From NCBI RefSeq assembly GCF_029784155.1, contig NC_073693.1:166957104-167021103 (forward strand): a stretch of DNA of 64,000 nt. The letters are read 5' to 3'. The stretch is from Uranotaenia lowii (Eukaryota > Arthropoda > Insecta > Diptera > Culicidae). The position numbers were made by a program, and so were the translations under genes. Shown here one piece after another: positions 1 to 10,961 of this stretch; positions within the stretch are counted from its first letter, which is position 1, and each line of letters opens with the position of its first letter. Under the pieces are notes generated by a model that was not told where the DNA came from, ran no database searches, and was given only the letters and a program-made list of their open reading frames with translations.

Positions 1-1283
1 AAGCATAGCATTAGCGAAATTTTCGTGATTGCTTTTACAGTCACGAAAATTTCTTTTTGGAGTACACGGAAGTTGTATTACCGTATGGTAAGAAATAAAA
101 TCACGCAACTTTGTGAAGCAGTCTATTTAAATTGGCCATCAGATTTAATATCAAGAAAATCGAGTGATACCTGTTCTTCTGTCAATGGAATCGCTTGACA
201 GACCATGACACACTAGCCTACTGTCAGAATGAGACTTCCGCTGGATCATTTCCAACATCGTGGTCCATGTGTATAGACGAATAGTCCTGTGCAAACAGAA
301 AACGGTTACAATATAAAACCACTCGCATATTTAATGCTCTGCGATCGAATCGAAAGTTCCAGTGCGACTGTTTGAACTTGATTAAACGGTAATTTATATT
401 CACGTCTTAATATCAACCCATAAAGCTCACATAAATGTTCCCTCAGAGAACGAAACATCAATCGCACATCTTTACAAGCGAATCACACGTCGAGTGACGG
501 AACACTCCGAAAGGCGATCCACGTAGAGCATGAACGGAGGGGCATGATCTGGAGGATCAGGATGAAAGTTTGGTAAACCCCAATCGTTCTAATGTTTCTC
601 AAATGTGCACATAACACATGGGTCGAAGCTAATTGGAAAATCGATCAAAGGTAGGCGCTAATTATTTAAAAGTAAACGGAAATAATACATGGATAATTTT
701 TATAGTCCCGAGAGGATTACACGACAAGGTTGTCATTGATATCTGCAGTAATATAAAACTGCAATGATAATACAAATCAATTAAAGGTAAGCTTTAATGA
801 TTTATAAGCGAACGAACTCTAAATATTTGAAGTTCTCCCAGGCACAAGAGGATTCAGGTTCTAATGCTCCTAAAAGTCTTCGAGAAACACAGAGCGAAGA
901 AGGTTTTCCGAGGTTGCCCTTACAACAGAACGGACTAGAGAATAAGGTAAACTTTGATGACTCAAGAAACGATCAGATCCTTAATATTGGAATCTCTCGC
1001 AGGCATGAAAGCAACAATAAATTCCAATAAGAATTTGGAACAAGAAATCCAGTAGGAGGAAGGAAACAGCCAAGCCCTCATCAGAGGTAAACACTTCAAT
1101 CTGCTACTCTATACCTCACACTAATTTTGCTGCCTTCAGGGCTTTTGGTGTAGGTTGAAAAACTCATCAGGTGCAAGATATTGGTGCGCCACAACTCAAC
1201 CATTCTCCGCATCCAAGCTGGTACATTCATCTGTGAATTGAAGAAGTGTGTGTCCAATAATCTACCCGGAGCGAATTGTAGCT
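1..1283. other. Non-coding flank, nothing recognised
   Basis: AT-rich sequence with no protein family I recognise. The longest open frame (797-1030, plus) is low-complexity, has no splice context and looks like chance. Confidence 0.5.
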
Positions 1284-1852
1284 CAGTTTGAATCGAGAGC
1301 AGGAGTAGTTGCGCGAATTACACCATCGTGGCGGACGTGAATGCCGATTTGCAGTGTGGTGCCGTGAGCGAAATTCATTATCGCGTCCGAAAACAGCTAG
1401 TTCCACCGCCGTCTGGTCGTGTCTATCGAGGCAGAAAGGATTAAGTGAATTAATTCACCATCGGGGGAAACATACCGAAGAAAGGATCTTGCATGTGATC
1501 CGCCAGTGTGTGCATGTGAAGCTATAATAGTTGGTAACCTCTTTCGAAGGAGAGCTGAGCAAGCCGTTCTCTCGCCGTGTGGTGGAATTTTGTACACAGC
1601 TTAGTGGTGTTCGTGTAGTGAAATTTAAGTCCCAGCTCGTGCACTAAGACAACATTGTGATCCCGTTTTGGTGTTTTGTTTTGATTAGTCCTTCTTCATC
1701 GCAGTCAAGAAGGATCGAATCAGAGGTCATCGCCCTTAGTGGGCAATATGAATCAGCTGATAGGCATGCCGCATGAGTGAGCTGATAGTTTGGAGAAGCA
1801 GTGTTGTATCGCATCCGGGTACAAATCTGTCGACGAACTGCAGTAGGCTAAG
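1284..1852 (+). other. Possible non-coding first exon of the CLC gene
   Basis: This block is more GC-rich than its flanks and holds no long conserved reading frame. An arthropod-like initiator (TCAGT) occurs at about 1284, and the block ends CTAAG followed by GTAAAC, a plausible splice donor at 1853. The next clear plus-strand exon is the first CLC coding exon, whose acceptor ends at 14,959, so this would be an upstream untranslated exon separated by a roughly 13-kb intron. That link is inference; it could belong to another transcript or to none. Confidence 0.25.
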
Positions 1853-2368
1853 GTAAACTAGTTTTAGGCTCAAAGTATACACAATTTAGCAGTTTTGATT
1901 ATAGAATAATAGATTTGCACATGATAATGAATTTAATTATGCTTGTTCATTCATTCCATAATACATAAATAATTATGCGACTCTGAATGATTTATATTGA
2001 AAACACTTGTCTTACTCAATAAACGAGTAGCTCTGTCGACACATTGGTCGACACGATACCATTGATACAATTGAGATTCATTGATTTATGGTCAGCACAC
2101 ATCGAACCTTAGAATCGTTCCTAGAGAATCCAAAACATTTTTTAAATGCCGCTTGAGGCATTCAAAATAGTTGTCAAAGATCGATATCAAGATTTAGTCA
2201 ATTCGTCTTGAGCGTTGTGAATTAATCCAGAATCGGAACCCTTACGTTTTCTGGCTTCAACGGGCATACTAAATAGAGAGTCGGTAACACAAAGTGGTGT
2301 AAATTCCTAAAAAAAATATCTGATTCGAAATGCTCTCTATAGAGAGGTGTCAATTTGACACTAAATAG

Positions 2369-2754
2369 TGTTGGAATCGAATGCAAAAATAAAACACTTG
2401 GTTTGATTCCAGGTTAAAGATAATTTTATTGAACATCATCTCGTCAGGTCATTATAAGCGAACGTGTTGCTCTATCGATTGTTAGAGAGTTTTCGGTGTT
2501 TCTCATTTCTATATTCGCCTACCTATAGCACACACTTATACGCTGCCGCGCACGTATTGCACAGCTTTAAGTTTCCCACCTAAAGCTTCCCATGCATACT
2601 GCATACAATCGCATGCTGGCGCTCAAGATGTAATAGGCTGTTGTCAATCTATTTGCTACCTATCTATAGTATATATTGTGATGAATGACAAATTGGTTTT
2701 GATTACAGTTCACTTTCTAATTAAACTTAGTGCAGTGAAATGTTACTTTTAACA
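2369..2754 (-). repeat. 3' LTR of the copia element
   Basis: 386 bp, apparently identical to 6394-6779. In element orientation it begins TGTTAAAAG, so the last Cys codon and the TAA stop of the polyprotein lie inside the LTR. Confidence 0.95.
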
Positions 2755-5700
2755 CTTCCCCACAATTTGCACATTCAGCATATTCAACAGTCGCCGATGC
2801 GTATTTTTAGGTAACCCCTTGGTAAACGCGTCGGCTGGTTGATCTACACTCGGGATGAATTGCAGCTTGACTCGCCCTTGCTTGATGAGGTCCCGTATGA
2901 AGAGATATTTGATATCTAGATGTTTCATCCTCTGGTGTGATCTTGGTTCCTCTGCTATGCTTATGCACGGAATGCTGTCCTCCATTATAATGAATGGTGT
3001 TATAACCACATCCAATTCATTAAGAAGTTTTGTTATCCACATCCCTTCTTTGGCAGCAGCACATAGTGCAATTAGTTCTGCTTCACTCGTTGATAGGCTG
3101 ATTGTTGGCTGTCGTTTCGTTGACCACGAAATCAGATTTCCATAAAGTTGATATGCATATCCTGATACCGACTTCCTGTCGTCTGGATCATTTGCAAAAT
3201 CCGCATCTCCAAATCCAACTAATGCAGGTCTATCGTTGTGTTTTGCATACACAATCTTCGTGTTACTTGTTCCTCTCAAGTATCGCAGAATCCGTTTTAA
3301 TCCTGACCAATGCCAATCTGTTGCGCAGTTTGTATACTTGCTCAGAGTACTCACTGCAGCACAGATATCTGGTCTTGATGTCAACGAGAGATATTGAAGG
3401 CATCCTATCAATTCTCTATATGGTTGATCAGTAAGTTTCCCTTCTGATTTTGACCATTTAGTGTTATTATCCAGAGGTGTCCCCACTGGTTTACACTCAG
3501 CCATTCCAAATCTTTCGAGAAGTTTCTCAACATATCGCTTTTGAGAAATCTCGATAATTTGATTTTCAAAATCACGGTTGATTTCCATTCCCAGGAAATG
3601 CTTTACTTCGGAAAGGTCTTTCATTTGGAATAACCTTCCAAGTTTTTCCTTTATCCATGATATTTCATCTATGTTCTTAGCAATTAACAAAATGTCATCT
3701 ACATAGAGTATAAGAATTATCCCCTTGGATTTCGATTTGTAAATACAACAATCGTTTTTAAGTGAAACAAATCCAAGTTCTTCCATAGCATCATTGAAAC
3801 GTTTGTTCCATGATCTACTTGCTTGCTTTAGTCCATACAAGCTCTTATTCAGACGAACAATCTGACTTTGTCCGTCTTCATTGAGTGGCAATTTCATGAA
3901 GATTTCCTCTTCCAATTGTCCATTCAAAAATGCTGTTTTTACATCCATTTGGTGTACAAGTAGTTTATGTTCGTTTGCAAGTGCAAGTGCCAAACGAACG
4001 CTTTCGAGCTTTGCAACAGGCGCGAATGTTTCAATATAGTCGAATCCTGGTCGCTGTGAACATCCTTTAGCCACTAACCGTGCCTTGTGCCTTCCATCTT
4101 CTTTTAACGAGAAGATCCATTTTGAGTATATTGGCTTTACTCCTTTTGTTGGAGATCGGTTCAAGAGATATGTTGCAGCATTTAATGCCTCACCCCACAT
4201 ATCTTTAGGTAACCCGCTTTCATGAAGCATTGCTCTTACCTTTTCCATCAATGATCTATTCATCCTTTCACTGACTCCGTTTTGCTGAGGAGTATATGGA
4301 ACTGTATAAATCATTTGAATTCCGTTTTCCTTACAGTATCTTTGGAATTCGTTGCTTGTGTATTCTCCGCCATTATCACATCGCAGCATTGAAATACGAG
4401 TTTCAAAATATGCTGATGCCATGGCTTCATACTCCTTGAATCTCTCAAAGACTTCAGACTTATGTTTCATCAGGTAAACTACGACAAAATGCGTATAGTC
4501 ATCGATAAAAGTTACAAAATAGCGATAACCATCGTATGTTTCCTGCTCCATGTTCCCACAGACATCTGAGTGTATTAATTCTAATGGTCGTTTCGATCTT
4601 GGCGATTTCATACCCTGAAATTTGAAAGCAGCTTGCTTCCCTGCCAAACAACCATTACATACGTCAGTCTGATTTTTCTTTTCAGAAGATAGATTGATTC
4701 CCTCAACCATACCTTTTCTAATGAGTTTCTCCAAACTAGTAGTACTTAGATGTCCTAGTCTTTTATGCCATGTCTCGAGACTCACCTGTTTTCCAAAATA
4801 TGCTGATCCGTTTGCATCTTCTTCGGACTTTCCATCCCAAATGCAATCAATGTAGAATAAACCATCAGTGAATCTACCTTCACCGATTACCTCATCTTGG
4901 TATTCAAAGATAACCTCTTTGTCTGAAAAAGTAACCCTTTTCCCATGAAGACTTGCCCTTCTAACCGAAAGTAAATTTTCTTCAAGATTAGGAATGAAAA
5001 GAACATTGTACAATTCCAATTTCTTTATTAAATTCTTGCCAACCACAGATTTCAGCCGCAACTTACCCATCTTCGTAGCCCGAAGATTCTCGCCACTTTT
5101 GGCTGTGGAGATCATCAGTGGTTCCGGAAGATCCTTCACGTCATCCAGCAGGCGCTGGTCGTTGACCATGTGGTCGCTCGCACCAGAGTCGACCACGAAA
5201 CGAACCCGTCTGGTCCGCTTGATCATCTTCTTTTTTGTCATCATGGCGTGGGGTCGTTTGTTGTCATTCTTTTTCTGTTCCTTCTGGTATTTTTCCTTCT
5301 CCTGCGCTTTGAACTTCTTCATCAAAGGGCACTTGTTGTAAAAATGCCCCGTTTCGTTGCAGCCGAAACAACGCGTGGTTTTCTTCTTTGATGCAAGGGC
5401 TACGTTCGGCGAATTCTTTTCCCTCGCCATGTCTTCCCCAGCTTCTGCATCGAAGAACATCCGTTTTATTTCGGTAGTGGTTTTTCCGCACAGGTCTTCA
5501 TTCGACAACACAAGTAACGCTCCTTTGACATGCTTGTATCGCTCTGGAATGGCACTAATCAATGCGTGGACCTTTTCCTCCTTTGAGATTCCGCAATTCA
5601 TCCGCTCCAATTCCCGGACGATTATATCGTACTCATCGAAAATCGTCCTCAGAGGAGCATCGCGATGACGATATTTGATTGAGAACAGCCTTTCTCTCAT

Positions 5701-6123
5701 GTTGACGAGTGCAGCAGTGCCCGCCTTCTCGTAGGTTTTAATCAACACGTCCATGGCTTCCTTGGCGTAGTTAAGGCCAATTAATTTGTTCAGGACTTCG
5801 TTGTTTACAAGCATGACGATTTCGTCGAGTGCTTCGACGTCATCGTCCAGCCGTTTCTGAAGTTTCGTCTTCCTTGCGGCTTCTTGCTCCGGAGTAGCAC
5901 CTGCAACCGCTTCGTAATACTCTTCTTCGTTCGGAGTCCGGGTGAGTGTATGGAGCAGCTTGAGCTTCGCCAATCGGTTCTGGATGCGCCATTTCCACGG
6001 TCCAAAATTCGCTTCGGTACCGTCGAAAACGTTGGCTCGCTCCGCTTGCAGAACAGTGGTAGCGTAGGGTAAGGTGCGCTCGAAAGTTCCCCTTTCGAAG
6101 CCACCGTTCCTACGTCCAGCCAT
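2749..6123 (-). CDS. Copia gag-pol polyprotein with internal in-frame deletion
   Basis: 1124-residue single frame. Order seen: gag-like region (about 1-245); CCHC zinc knuckle C-x2-C-x4-H-x4-C near residue 250; aspartic protease with DSGA near 311; integrase with an HHCC zinc finger (HKRLGH near 450, CNGC near 490) and a D,D,E core including CDNGGEY and an E in the QNGVSERMNR stretch; reverse transcriptase with MDVKTAF and the YVDD catalytic motif near 809; RNase H with GDADFAND near 974. Near residue 660 the sequence passes directly from the end of the integrase core (LLNRSPTKGVKP) to the middle of the RT N-terminus (SKWIFSLKEDG). The integrase C-terminal part and the start of RT are therefore missing, roughly 200-250 residues compared with typical copia proteins of about 1400. 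The frame stays open across the junction. Catalytic residues remain, but the product is probably not fully functional. Confidence 0.93.
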   Translation of the reverse strand: MAGRRNGGFERGTFERTLPYATTVLQAERANVFDGTEANFGPWKWRIQNRLAKLKLLHTLTRTPNEEEYYEAVAGATPEQEAARKTKLQKRLDDDVEALDEIVMLVNNEVLNKLIGLNYAKEAMDVLIKTYEKAGTAALVNMRERLFSIKYRHRDAPLRTIFDEYDIIVRELERMNCGISKEEKVHALISAIPERYKHVKGALLVLSNEDLCGKTTTEIKRMFFDAEAGEDMAREKNSPNVALASKKKTTRCFGCNETGHFYNKCPLMKKFKAQEKEKYQKEQKKNDNKRPHAMMTKKKMIKRTRRVRFVVDSGASDHMVNDQRLLDDVKDLPEPLMISTAKSGENLRATKMGKLRLKSVVGKNLIKKLELYNVLFIPNLEENLLSVRRASLHGKRVTFSDKEVIFEYQDEVIGEGRFTDGLFYIDCIWDGKSEEDANGSAYFGKQVSLETWHKRLGHLSTTSLEKLIRKGMVEGINLSSEKKNQTDVCNGCLAGKQAAFKFQGMKSPRSKRPLELIHSDVCGNMEQETYDGYRYFVTFIDDYTHFVVVYLMKHKSEVFERFKEYEAMASAYFETRISMLRCDNGGEYTSNEFQRYCKENGIQMIYTVPYTPQQNGVSERMNRSLMEKVRAMLHESGLPKDMWGEALNAATYLLNRSPTKGVKPIYSKWIFSLKEDGRHKARLVAKGCSQRPGFDYIETFAPVAKLESVRLALALANEHKLLVHQMDVKTAFLNGQLEEEIFMKLPLNEDGQSQIVRLNKSLYGLKQASRSWNKRFNDAMEELGFVSLKNDCCIYKSKSKGIILILYVDDILLIAKNIDEISWIKEKLGRLFQMKDLSEVKHFLGMEINRDFENQIIEISQKRYVEKLLERFGMAECKPVGTPLDNNTKWSKSEGKLTDQPYRELIGCLQYLSLTSRPDICAAVSTLSKYTNCATDWHWSGLKRILRYLRGTSNTKIVYAKHNDRPALVGFGDADFANDPDDRKSVSGYAYQLYGNLISWSTKRQPTISLSTSEAELIALCAAAKEGMWITKLLNELDVVITPFIIMEDSIPCISIAEEPRSHQRMKHLDIKYLFIRDLIKQGRVKLQFIPSVDQPADAFTKGLPKNTHRRLLNMLNVQIVGKC
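2755..2763 (-). other. Polypurine tract of the copia element
   Basis: Read on the minus strand this is GTGGGGAAG, immediately before the 3' LTR, the normal place for the plus-strand primer. It overlaps the last codons of the polyprotein. Confidence 0.75.
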
Positions 6124-6222
6124 TGTTCGGAGTTGTCGTCCTGCCCTGTTCCGATGTATGCGTCACTCGGTGTCTGCTTCCTCGATGACTATCAGTCTAC
6201 CACTGATCAAGATCTGCTGCTT

Positions 6223-6380
6223 CCAGTTAACCACTGGTTTAAGATAACCGCTCCAAGCTCTGCTACTCCTACCAGTTGACCACTGGTTTTTCTGGTCCAC
6301 TCCAAGGGCTGCTGCTCTTACCAGTTAACCACTGGTTATTATAGTACGATGTACTGTCCGAGGTCTCAGTTGACCACTGG
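6223..6380. repeat. Tandem near-palindromic repeats in the copia leader
   Basis: Four copies of CCAGTTRACCACTGG, the last with a T for its first C, start at 6223, 6272, 6321 and 6366 (spacing 49, 49 and 45 bp). Each contains the inverted arms CCAGT/ACTGG around five bases. The copy nearest the 5' LTR overlaps the primer-binding site. They could be dimerisation, packaging or regulatory repeats; the role is not known. Confidence 0.85.
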
Positions 6381-6390
6381 GCCCATAACC
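6377..6390 (-). other. Primer-binding site matching internal initiator tRNA-Met
   Basis: The minus strand reads GGTTATGGGCCCAG four bases after the 5' LTR. This is the complement of the anticodon-arm region of insect initiator tRNA-Met (as I recall that tRNA), the half-tRNA priming mode described for Drosophila copia. Confidence 0.85.
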
Positions 6391-6393
6391 TTT

Positions 6394-6779
6394 TGTTGGA
6401 ATCGAATGCAAAAATAAAACACTTGGTTTGATTCCAGGTTAAAGATAATTTTATTGAACATCATCTCGTCAGGTCATTATAAGCGAACGTGTTGCTCTAT
6501 CGATTGTTAGAGAGTTTTCGGTGTTTCTCATTTCTATATTCGCCTACCTATAGCACACACTTATACGCTGCCGCGCACGTATTGCACAGCTTTAAGTTTC
6601 CCACCTAAAGCTTCCCATGCATACTGCATACAATCGCATGCTGGCGCTCAAGATGTAATAGGCTGTTGTCAATCTATTTGCTACCTATCTATAGTATATA
6701 TTGTGATGAATGACAAATTGGTTTTGATTACAGTTCACTTTCTAATTAAACTTAGTGCAGTGAAATGTTACTTTTAACA
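6394..6779 (-). repeat. 5' LTR of the copia element
   Basis: 386 bp, apparently identical to the LTR at 2369-2754 and directly followed by the target duplication AATAG. Confidence 0.95.
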
Positions 6780-6784
6780 AATAG

Positions 6785-8269
6785 CTTGAACTTGAACTGA
6801 GTCAAGATTCAAAGTTCCTTCTATAGGACCCATGTTTGATTTAGAAGATTTGCAACTTCTGTGCCTGACTTGATTATGTGTTCAATTAAAAAAAAAAATA
6901 AGTTAAACAAAATAATATGTTTAAGCGTTATTAATCTTAAAGTTCAAGATTTTCTTTATCATATTCCCACGAAATTTCCGCGAACTGGATTGTTTATATA
7001 TTGGCAAACGGTTTCGCTCTGTCCGAGTGATAATGGTATTGAAGCCATTCAATGCCGAGGCATCGGAAATAATCGCATCGTAGTTTCTGAGACATAGCAG
7101 TTTGAATGGTAAAGTTCGATTTTCGGTTTGGTGACCTATTTTTTTCTATGATATACATATTTGCTCAAACTTTGCACGAATTAATTAAAAATCGAAGAAA
7201 TATTTTAGCTTACTATTACTTAACCATTTTAAGTTCTTTCAGATCAAAAGTTATATGTATTGCATATACAATTTTGAAAATACAACCGAAAATCTGTTTA
7301 ATAGTAAACTGAATTTGCTCTAAAATCTGATATTTTATTTGACCAAAGACTAAGTTTTTATGAGAAAGCCTTCGAGTTGTTAAAAAAAAACTAGTTCTAT
7401 GCTTAAAGCAAATAAGCTAATTCTACCAAACTCTCGAGAAATATTCAAAGATTTTATAATATTTGAAGTTTTAGTTTGAAATTTAGCTCTTGATGAAACT
7501 GCAATAATTATGTTATTAATTTGTTTCAAGGGACATTACATGTTACATCTTAAGCCGCAAAAACTTTTTATAAAAATGAATTCCTTGAATAAAATTCTGT
7601 GGATGTTTTTCTTCTGATTTAAAAACTGACTAACTTTGGTTACAAATTTGAAATTTTGAAATTGAAATAACAATCAAAATATAAGTAAGCGATTTTTTGC
7701 AGTTTGTTATCTGAATTCTGAACCTGAATATGAATTCAGGTTGAGAATTCAGATACAACATACAGCATAAATATAAAAAATTCAGATCAATTTCAAAGAT
7801 GAATTAAAATGATTAAGATTACTAATTATGAAATTTAAATTTTGGATCTTTTTCCGAGTTTCAATACGATTCCTGAAATGTAAAAAAAAAATTTATGAAT
7901 TAAGATTCCAGATCAATTATATTAGATATGAGCCAATAATTGAACTTTGTTTCAGAGCCCTCAATCATCAATCTAGTGTTTTATATTTGATGTCTAGAGC
8001 TTGGGTTTTAATTTGAAATGATTATTTTATATTTAATCTGAATTTAAAAATGATTTTCGAATGATGAGTCTTATTTTAAGTTTTCAATTCTAGATCGCCA
8101 TTTTGAAGTGTTGAATCCTGCAAAAGAATTAAGTATAAGAATTTCGGATCTCAATATGAAACAAAAATCCAGGATGATTTCTAAAGCTATGATCAACCCG
8201 GGCACTTCATTTCGGTGACAACTACATTCCGAGAGTTTGGATAAGTTTACGTCTTTTTTTAAGAAATTT
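6785..8269. other. AT-rich non-coding stretch
   Basis: No gene seen. It is strongly AT-rich with homopolymer runs and many related AAATTTTGAAATT-like words, perhaps decayed repeat. Similar wording occurs at about 47.8-48.9 kb. Confidence 0.5.
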
Positions 8270-9655
8270 AGTAGTATCATCCGTCAAACAATACACCAGA
8301 AACATAATGTATGAGCATTAGACTGAGTCGATTTGGGGTAATTTTTTGAATTTCTCAAACCCTGGGGTCTTAAAAGCTTCGTCTTGGTCCAAAACTCATC
8401 CATGATTTTTTGTAGAATTTTTATGTAACGTTGACATGAGTAAATTTGAACTTTTAGGTTTGTATGGGAAAATTGAATTTTTTGTACTGAAAAATCAACT
8501 TCGTTTTTGTTTCTTCTGTGGAACCGAGCCAGCTCACAGTTTTTGTGCCAATTTAAAAAATTTCTTAGGGAAATTTTCCGCTGAACAACTTTATCGAAGA
8601 CTGTAACTTCGTATCTTATTAGGCAAAAATGTTATTAGGTGTTGAATAGGGATATGTCTTTTCGCGTTGATAAGCAATAAATTCATTTGACATCCCTGCA
8701 GGGCGCCTAGCGAGGTATTGCATGACTACTTTTTTTGCAATACTTTGCGAGGTTCCAGCAGTGATGTCAATTTAATTTGTTGTTTATCAATGCGAAAAGA
8801 TATACCTCTGTTAAACAGCTAATAACTTTTTTGCCTAATAAGATACGAAGTTACAGTCTTCGACAAAGTTGTGCAGCGGAAAATTTCTCAAAGGAATTTT
8901 ATAAATTAGCACAAAAACTTTAAGCTGGCTCGGTTCCACAGAAGAAACAAAAACGATGTTGATTTTTTAGTACAAAATATTTAATTTTCCCATACAAACC
9001 TAAAAGCTCAAATTTACTCATGTAAACGTTACTTAAAAATTCTGCAAAAAATCATGGATGTGTTTTGGACCAAGACAAAGCTCTTTAGACCCCAGGGTTT
9101 GAGAAATTCAGAACCCCAGGGTTTGAGAAATTCAAAAATTACCCCAAATCGACTCAGTCTAATGAGCATGTGTTAATTCTTTGAACTTTACAAACAGACC
9201 TAGATTATTTCGTTACTGCTTTTTTTGATGAATCTACGCCTCACCGTTTAGTGCAAAATGCATCGATCATGAATGATAAATGAAAAAAAAAATTGATCAG
9301 AGTCGTCAGATGAAACAAGTCAAGCTGTAGATCTATTATTCAGTTGACTTCATCGAGTCGAATTCGCTGCTAGATTCCCCGGCAGAAAACGCTCATCTTG
9401 CTCCGATTAATGGTGGTTATACTACCCCAGGGGGGTACTCATTATGCCCCTACAACTGGTTTTCAGCTTTCGGCAAAAAATTTAAAATGCATTTTTGAAC
9501 TTTTTTTATCTTCTTTTTCAAGTTTCATCCAATTAGGCAATAGACTATTTGAGTGTCTGAACACGAAACAATGATGTAATTCATATATTATAGCTATGGT
9601 TAAAAAGGCGTTATCCTTAAGGTATGCCCTTATCTTCCCTACATAGTGCAAAATA
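8270..9655 (-). mobile_element. Partial copy of the GGGGAGATG TIR family, split by a later insertion
   Basis: 9170-9655 matches, in inverse orientation, the left part of the element at 48,903-50,711. Shared landmarks are the CATTATGCCCC words, the GTTTCGTGTTCAGACAC stretch and the region around GAATCTAGCAGCGAATTC. About 8270-8318 matches the continuation of that family around 49,300. The two parts are separated exactly by the foldback element 8319-9161. The outer end near 9650 reads TTATCTTCCCTA, a decayed terminus. Confidence 0.65.
8319..9161. mobile_element. 843-bp foldback (long inverted repeat) element, copy 1
   Basis: It begins TAGACTGAGTCGATTTGGGG and ends with the inverse. Almost the whole length is two inverted arms meeting near 8730. 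It is flanked by the 8-bp duplication ATGAGCAT (8311-8318 and 9162-9169). A second copy is at 55,753-56,569. The right arm holds a local duplication of the block ACCCCAGGGTTTGAGAAATTC. No coding capacity is seen, so it must be moved in trans. Confidence 0.9.
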
Positions 9656-10961
9656 TGAAAACAGAAACGTAGGAACGGCCATGCTGTACATATTCAGAAA
9701 AAGTATTTATGGGCAAAAGTTTATGTGGGTAAAATGTTCTGATTCGATTATCCGTCGGATTCAATAATCCGTTTCTACAAAAAAAAGGGCTGAACGTAGA
9801 ATCGAGTCCTGTATTGTATTTTTTCCGATGCCAAAATTAGGTTCCATTAAAGTAATAAAATGCTAAAATTCGACGGCAAACCAATACCAAAGTAAAGTAT
9901 CGATAACTACCTAAATGACTCAAAATTGTGATAGATAAAAAAACTAATTGATACCTCATTTAGCCGCCATGTATAAAAAAAGTTTCAAAGGTTCAGCGAT
10001 GCCAAATTTTTGTTTACTTGATTACATAAACTGGCATCGTTGTGCTCTCAAAACTTTGCTTTGTTTTGCCACAGGGTAATTTAAGTTAGATTTAACTGCA
10101 TTTATTCATTGAACCATTTTCTATTTATTCCAATTGGAAGAAATATTTTCTGTTGTTTTGAAATTCCTATTAGGAATTTCAAATAATAAAAAGAAACAGT
10201 TTTAAAAATAAAATTTATTTTTATTCACAAATAAATTGAACACTAGGTCACAAACTGATTTACTTTAATCGGATCATCTGGTTTCAATTTTTGTTGACCT
10301 GATCGCTGGATTGGAGCGGTGTCACCTCGGTTGAAGCATTTGGAAAATCATCCATCGGCCGTGGTCCTGTAAAATTGCAAGCACTTATTGAAATTCTTCA
10401 ATATTTATTCTTTGATTGACATACAATTACCATACTTTATCCTGAATCCTGCTAACTAAGCTAACTCTGATCCACATTTTCACACGACCAGCCAAACTTG
10501 AACCGATTTTTCGTTTTAAATTCTTCTTGCTCAATGCAAAAAACCTTCTAAGTTTGAAGTTTTTATTTTAAGATATTTTTCTTTGGTTGAAAGAAAATTA
10601 ACTTTGTTTCCAAATAAATATGCAATTGAATAAATGTCTTTTGAATCAAAGAATTTGTTTAAAACCAAAGTCCAAAATTCTTCGATTCAAAAAATTAATT
10701 CTTTCTTTCAAAAATTATTCATTTGAAACGAAACAATAATTCATTGATTCAAAGAAAACAGGAGATTGAATCGAAAAAATGAATTTATTAATTCAAAGTC
10801 AGTTTTGTTTTGTTTCAAAATCCAAGTTTTCTCTGCGTGTGGGTTGTTCCTCATGCATTTTCGAGTATTTCTGCCAATCTTGAGATCTTTTGAACTAATC
10901 TCTGTTCTGCGCAATAAGTTTTTGTGAGAAAGTAAATTTTTCTTGAAAATTTACTTATGAG
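9656..10961. other. AT-rich non-coding stretch
   Basis: No gene or complete element recognised. 10,500-10,830 is rich in repeated TTTCAAA/TTTGAAT words. Confidence 0.5.

Larger units (their letters stand above)
2369..6779 (-). mobile_element. Ty1/copia LTR retrotransposon, full ends, internally deleted
   Basis: The element runs right to left: 5' LTR 6394-6779, primer site, leader, one gag-pol frame, polypurine tract, 3' LTR 2369-2754. It is flanked by the 5-bp target duplication AATAG (2364-2368 and 6780-6784). Both LTRs are 386 bp, start TG and end CA on the plus strand, and appear identical by eye, which indicates a very recent insertion. The coding region is shorter than usual for copia because of an apparent internal deletion. 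If the CLC gene has its first exon near 1.3-1.85 kb, the element lies in that gene's intron in antisense orientation. Confidence 0.95.

Noticed and set aside
797..1030. 77-codon plus-strand ORF
   Set aside because: Low-complexity composition, no recognised family and no splice context; likely chance.
5264..5491. Additional ORFs overlapping the copia frame on either strand
   Set aside because: Frame shadows of the copia polyprotein with no domain of their own.
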